Of a stretch of 64,000 bases of DNA, positions 61,902 to 64,000 are shown one piece after another (within the stretch, counting starts at the first letter, position 1; every line of letters starts with the position of its first letter). Source of the DNA: Deltaproteobacteria bacterium. GTDB lineage: Bacteria > Desulfobacterota > Desulfobacteria > Desulfobacterales > Desulfatirhabdiaceae. A program made the translations under genes and the position numbers. The notes under the pieces are model-generated. The model did no database searches. It was not told where the DNA came from and was given only the letters and a program-made list of their open reading frames with translations. The stretch spans positions 25,381 to 89,380 of the forward strand of contig JACRBZ010000012.1 in NCBI GenBank assembly GCA_016219185.1, given 5' to 3'.

Positions 61902-62967
61902 TTTTCAAATTGTTATGCTTGATATTGCTATGAAAAGATCATCTTTTACAGCTATTATACCACTTTATAAGCTTCCTCCCTTTCTTCCTTTGAAAGATGT
62001 GCAATATTTGTTTCACCAAAGAGATAACGCATTGAAAGAATTACAAGTGTTATCCAAAAGCATCAAAATTGCTTACGCGAATGGAGAAATAAAACCTATA
62101 AAGATTAAATTTGTAGAAAATATTAAAGACAATTACAGGGATGATTCTTTTTTAGGACAGATAAAAAAAGATAGGTTCTGGGGTTTCCTAAAAATAAATT
62201 CAACTAACAATTTTTCAAAAGAAGATGTTCTTAAATTGTGCGGGGATACTCTTGGTGAAGCATCCTTTCAAGATAAAGTTGATATCTATATAGACTTAGC
62301 CATCCAGGAAATTTGTAAAACCATTTATGATCTTATTCTTTGTTCTAACATTTCCAAGCCTGGTTCGATTCAGGCTCAGTCAATCAATTTTTTTGTAAAT
62401 GGAAAATACAGAACAAATAATACAGGTATGTCTGGGAATCTATGGGAATTTTTTTTAAAGGCAAAAGAAGACGGTTGGCCTCCAATTGACATTATTGATA
62501 CCAAAATAGTTTGGGCTTGGCTCAATTCCATTCCTGATTTCAAAAATGGTTTAAGCAAGGCAAAAATAGGGCGTGCAATAGGAGCTTTAAGCTACATAAT
62601 GAAGCCTATTTCAAATGATGAAACTCATAGCATTTTAATTTGGGCTCTCCTTGGGTTAGAAGCTATATACTGCAATGGTGGTGGTTATAAAGCACAGTTG
62701 ATTCAAAAAACGGATGCACTATTTGGAAAGCGAGAAACGCACAAAAAAATGTTTGGTTTGATGTACGACTATCGTTCTAGACTTATCCATGGAGATATTG
62801 ATTTCCCATATTGGCACAACCCATATGATGGATCTGATGAGTACGAGAGGTTCCATGTTGAACTTTGGAGGGCAACTGCTATGGCTGTAAATGTTCTTCT
62901 TGCTTCTCTACAAAAAATGGCTTTGTCAAATATTTCAGAATTAAAGTTTAAGTATATCATTAATTGA
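61885..62967 (+). CDS. Apea/HEPN-domain protein in AT-rich accessory region
   Basis: 360 residues, AT-rich and unlike the rest of the window. The C-terminal third has YDYRSRLIHGDIDFP, the R-x4-H motif of Apea-like HEPN ribonuclease or toxin-related domains; the N-terminal 200 residues are unrecognised. HEPN proteins act as RNases in toxin-antitoxin, abortive infection and RNA-processing systems. The frame starts at 61885 inside the palindrome; ATGs at 61915 and 61930 are possible later starts. No obvious antitoxin is adjacent. Confidence 0.7.
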   Translation: MEDFPSFQIVMLDIAMKRSSFTAIIPLYKLPPFLPLKDVQYLFHQRDNALKELQVLSKSIKIAYANGEIKPIKIKFVENIKDNYRDDSFLGQIKKDRFWGFLKINSTNNFSKEDVLKLCGDTLGEASFQDKVDIYIDLAIQEICKTIYDLILCSNISKPGSIQAQSINFFVNGKYRTNNTGMSGNLWEFFLKAKEDGWPPIDIIDTKIVWAWLNSIPDFKNGLSKAKIGRAIGALSYIMKPISNDETHSILIWALLGLEAIYCNGGGYKAQLIQKTDALFGKRETHKKMFGLMYDYRSRLIHGDIDFPYWHNPYDGSDEYERFHVELWRATAMAVNVLLASLQKMALSNISELKFKYIIN

Positions 62968-63384
62968 ATGAGTAGCATAACCCATAAGGGGTGAAAGGGG
63001 ACGTTATGTTGAGAGTTTGGTTATGTTGAATATTCTGTTCTCTCAAAACTGTCTGACTCATGTCTGGATTAGGGATAAAGTAGGGATAAAGGGGATGTCC
63101 ATTGGATTATTGCTTTCTTTGTTTGCCAATATTTATTTTTCTGGATGGGATAGTTTCAACCGGTTTTCCAGCTCAATCGTGGTCATTCCAAATGCTCACA
63201 CATAGTTAACACAACAAACTGCTGGCTTTCACTCTCTGGGGATATTGATTGTATGAAAAATATCATACAGAAACCAATAATCCAATGGACATCCCCCTAA
63301 TTTACTCCACTTGGTTTTAAGCAAGTCAGTGCTGCCACGGCGCGCGTTGGTTATCGCGAACGTTATATAAAAGGGGAAAACTCC
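62968..63384. other. Gap with repeats and a MITE-like element
   Basis: 417 bp with no convincing gene. Holds a short AAAGGGGACGTTATG copy (62994-63008), possibly paired with CATAAC at 62976-62981, and the element at 63091-63296. Confidence 0.6.
63091..63296. mobile_element. MITE-like element with 22-bp terminal inverted repeats
   Basis: Perfect 22-bp arms at 63091-63112 and 63275-63296, each starting GGGGATGTCCATTGG from the outside; with one mismatch they extend to 28 bp. The element is 206 bp long with no transposase, as expected of a non-autonomous MITE. Target duplications are not evident. A related end occurs at 44796-44825. Confidence 0.65.
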
Positions 63385-63699
63385 ATGACGATGTGGAACA
63401 ATAAAGCATTTACCGAAAATGAATTTAGCCCATTTGGAAAGGCGGTTGTAATAATTCTTTTGGTAGTTTCAACTGTCTACATTTCCATTCACAACATCAT
63501 AAAGGGCTCCGTGGCGAATCCTTATGCTTTTACTATTTGTTTATTGGGGTTCCTTCTTTTCCTAATTTCCAAAGTCTCTCAATTTTCTAAAAGAGCATTG
63601 GTTGGTTTCGGCACCAGCCACCTCACTGAAAATACGGCAAATTTTTACAGCATTGGATATTGGCTTATGGCCGTTGGGTTGATTTTGACATTCTTTTAA
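63385..63699 (+). CDS. Small hydrophobic membrane protein
   Basis: 104 residues with about three membrane helices (about 19-38, 47-65, 88-103). No family recognised. AAGGGG precedes the ATG by about 9 nt. It lies directly before an attC-like site and after CGTTATAT, so it may be an integron gene cassette. Confidence 0.6.
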   Translation: MTMWNNKAFTENEFSPFGKAVVIILLVVSTVYISIHNIIKGSVANPYAFTICLLGFLLFLISKVSQFSKRALVGFGTSHLTENTANFYSIGYWLMAVGLILTFF

Positions 63700-63711
63700 A
63701 GAAGGCGTTTT

Positions 63712-63771
63712 CATAACCACGGCTTACACTGCGACCGCAAAAAGCCGCCGCGTGTGAAGCCGGTCGTTAGC
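63712..63771 (+). repeat. Candidate integron attC site (about 60 bp)
   Basis: CATAACCACGGCTTACAC (63712-63729) and GTGTGAAGCCGGT (63752-63764), followed by CGTTAGC, make an imperfect hairpin with bulged bases, framed by AAC on the left and GTT on the right, as in attC (59-base) elements. Size and layout fit; the core is not the exact GTTRRRY, so this is tentative. Confidence 0.45.
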
Positions 63772-63786
63772 AGGAAGAATGCATTG

Positions 63787-63918
63787 ATGGATGAACCAGG
63801 CACACTTACGCTAGCATTCAGAGCTTTCATGTTCTTTTTGGGTGCATTAGGCTTGCCTCACTTGGGTTCCGGCTCAGTAGGCATTTATGCGACTATTTTT
63901 CCGACCCGCGCGCTGTAA
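63787..63918 (+). CDS. 43-residue hydrophobic peptide gene next to attC-like site
   Basis: Frame reading MDEPGTLTLAFRAFMFFLGA and ending in IYATIFPTRAL. One hydrophobic helix. AGGAAG precedes it by about 10 nt and it starts 16 nt after the attC-like site, typical of cassette genes. Could be chance. Confidence 0.35.
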   Translation: MDEPGTLTLAFRAFMFFLGALGLPHLGSGSVGIYATIFPTRAL

Positions 63919-64000
63919 AATCAATCGGTTATCCGATGATGCCGTCCGTTTTTGCTCAAAAACTGTAGGCACACGACTTTGCACAAATAGCTTTACTTGT

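Noticed and set aside
63013..63205. Small open frames across the MITE
   Set aside because: They run through the inverted repeat, lack a Shine-Dalgarno and match nothing recognisable.

Overview
The window looks like a chromosomal piece from a strictly anaerobic member of the Desulfobacterota (the former Deltaproteobacteria), probably a sulfate-reducer or syntroph relative. The evidence is gene content, not a marker gene: nrfHA, a MetV/MetF pair with an MvhD subunit, ferredoxin-fused glutamate-synthase-like subunits, HgcA/HgcB, an HdrA-like flavoprotein and many Cys-rich Fe-S proteins. There is no rRNA and I see no tRNA. Most genes are moderately GC-rich; the last 2.7 kb and a few single genes are clearly AT-rich.

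Region by region. 1-5.0 kb is a nitrogen-oxide respiration block: the N-terminus of NarG running off the left edge, an HPP membrane protein, a CBS-pair protein, a Crp/Fnr regulator, and nrfHA (nitrite to ammonia) with its own terminator. 5.7-13.5 kb is one long operon joining an MvhD-type electron-transfer subunit, two ferredoxin/GltB-like proteins (one apparently catalytically dead), a glutaminase/GXGXG glutamate synthase subunit, MetV and MetF, closed by a strong terminator. 13.7-28.3 kb is mixed: a universal stress protein, two paralogous CoA-transferase-GNAT fusions, a decayed NapH-like ferredoxin gene, an ankyrin lipoprotein, a lexA-dinB operon, TMEM43, a beta-propeller, PilZ, a cupin and rsmG. 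28.5-42 kb is mostly housekeeping: an SRP RNA, a cation exporter, a nitroreductase, priA, a CNNM/CorC protein, a PP-loop enzyme, nth, an Hpt protein, a PilB-response regulator fusion, ubiB and fabH.

42-44 kb holds arsR-hgcA-hgcB, the mercury methylation genes, with a clear ArsR-type palindrome upstream. 45-51.5 kb carries an E2-E3-HdrA-like operon, a YajD HNH protein and an unusual winged-helix Fe-S protein. 51.5-61.3 kb is the most interesting part: an ABC exporter, a B12-binding radical SAM enzyme, a KAS III-like enzyme, a ketosynthase, a chain-length-factor-like ketosynthase without the active-site Cys, an ACP, a BtrH-like acyltransferase and a small unknown protein. It reads as a compact, apparently uncharacterised type II fatty-acid/polyketide-like pathway. 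61.3-64 kb is an AT-rich accessory tail with an Apea/HEPN-type gene behind nested palindromes, a MITE-like element with 22-bp terminal inverted repeats, and small genes around an integron attC-like site.

Taken together the cell could reduce nitrate and nitrite to ammonia, run the methyl branch of the Wood-Ljungdahl pathway, methylate mercury, and make and export an unknown acyl product. These are predictions from sequence reading only; no database search was run.
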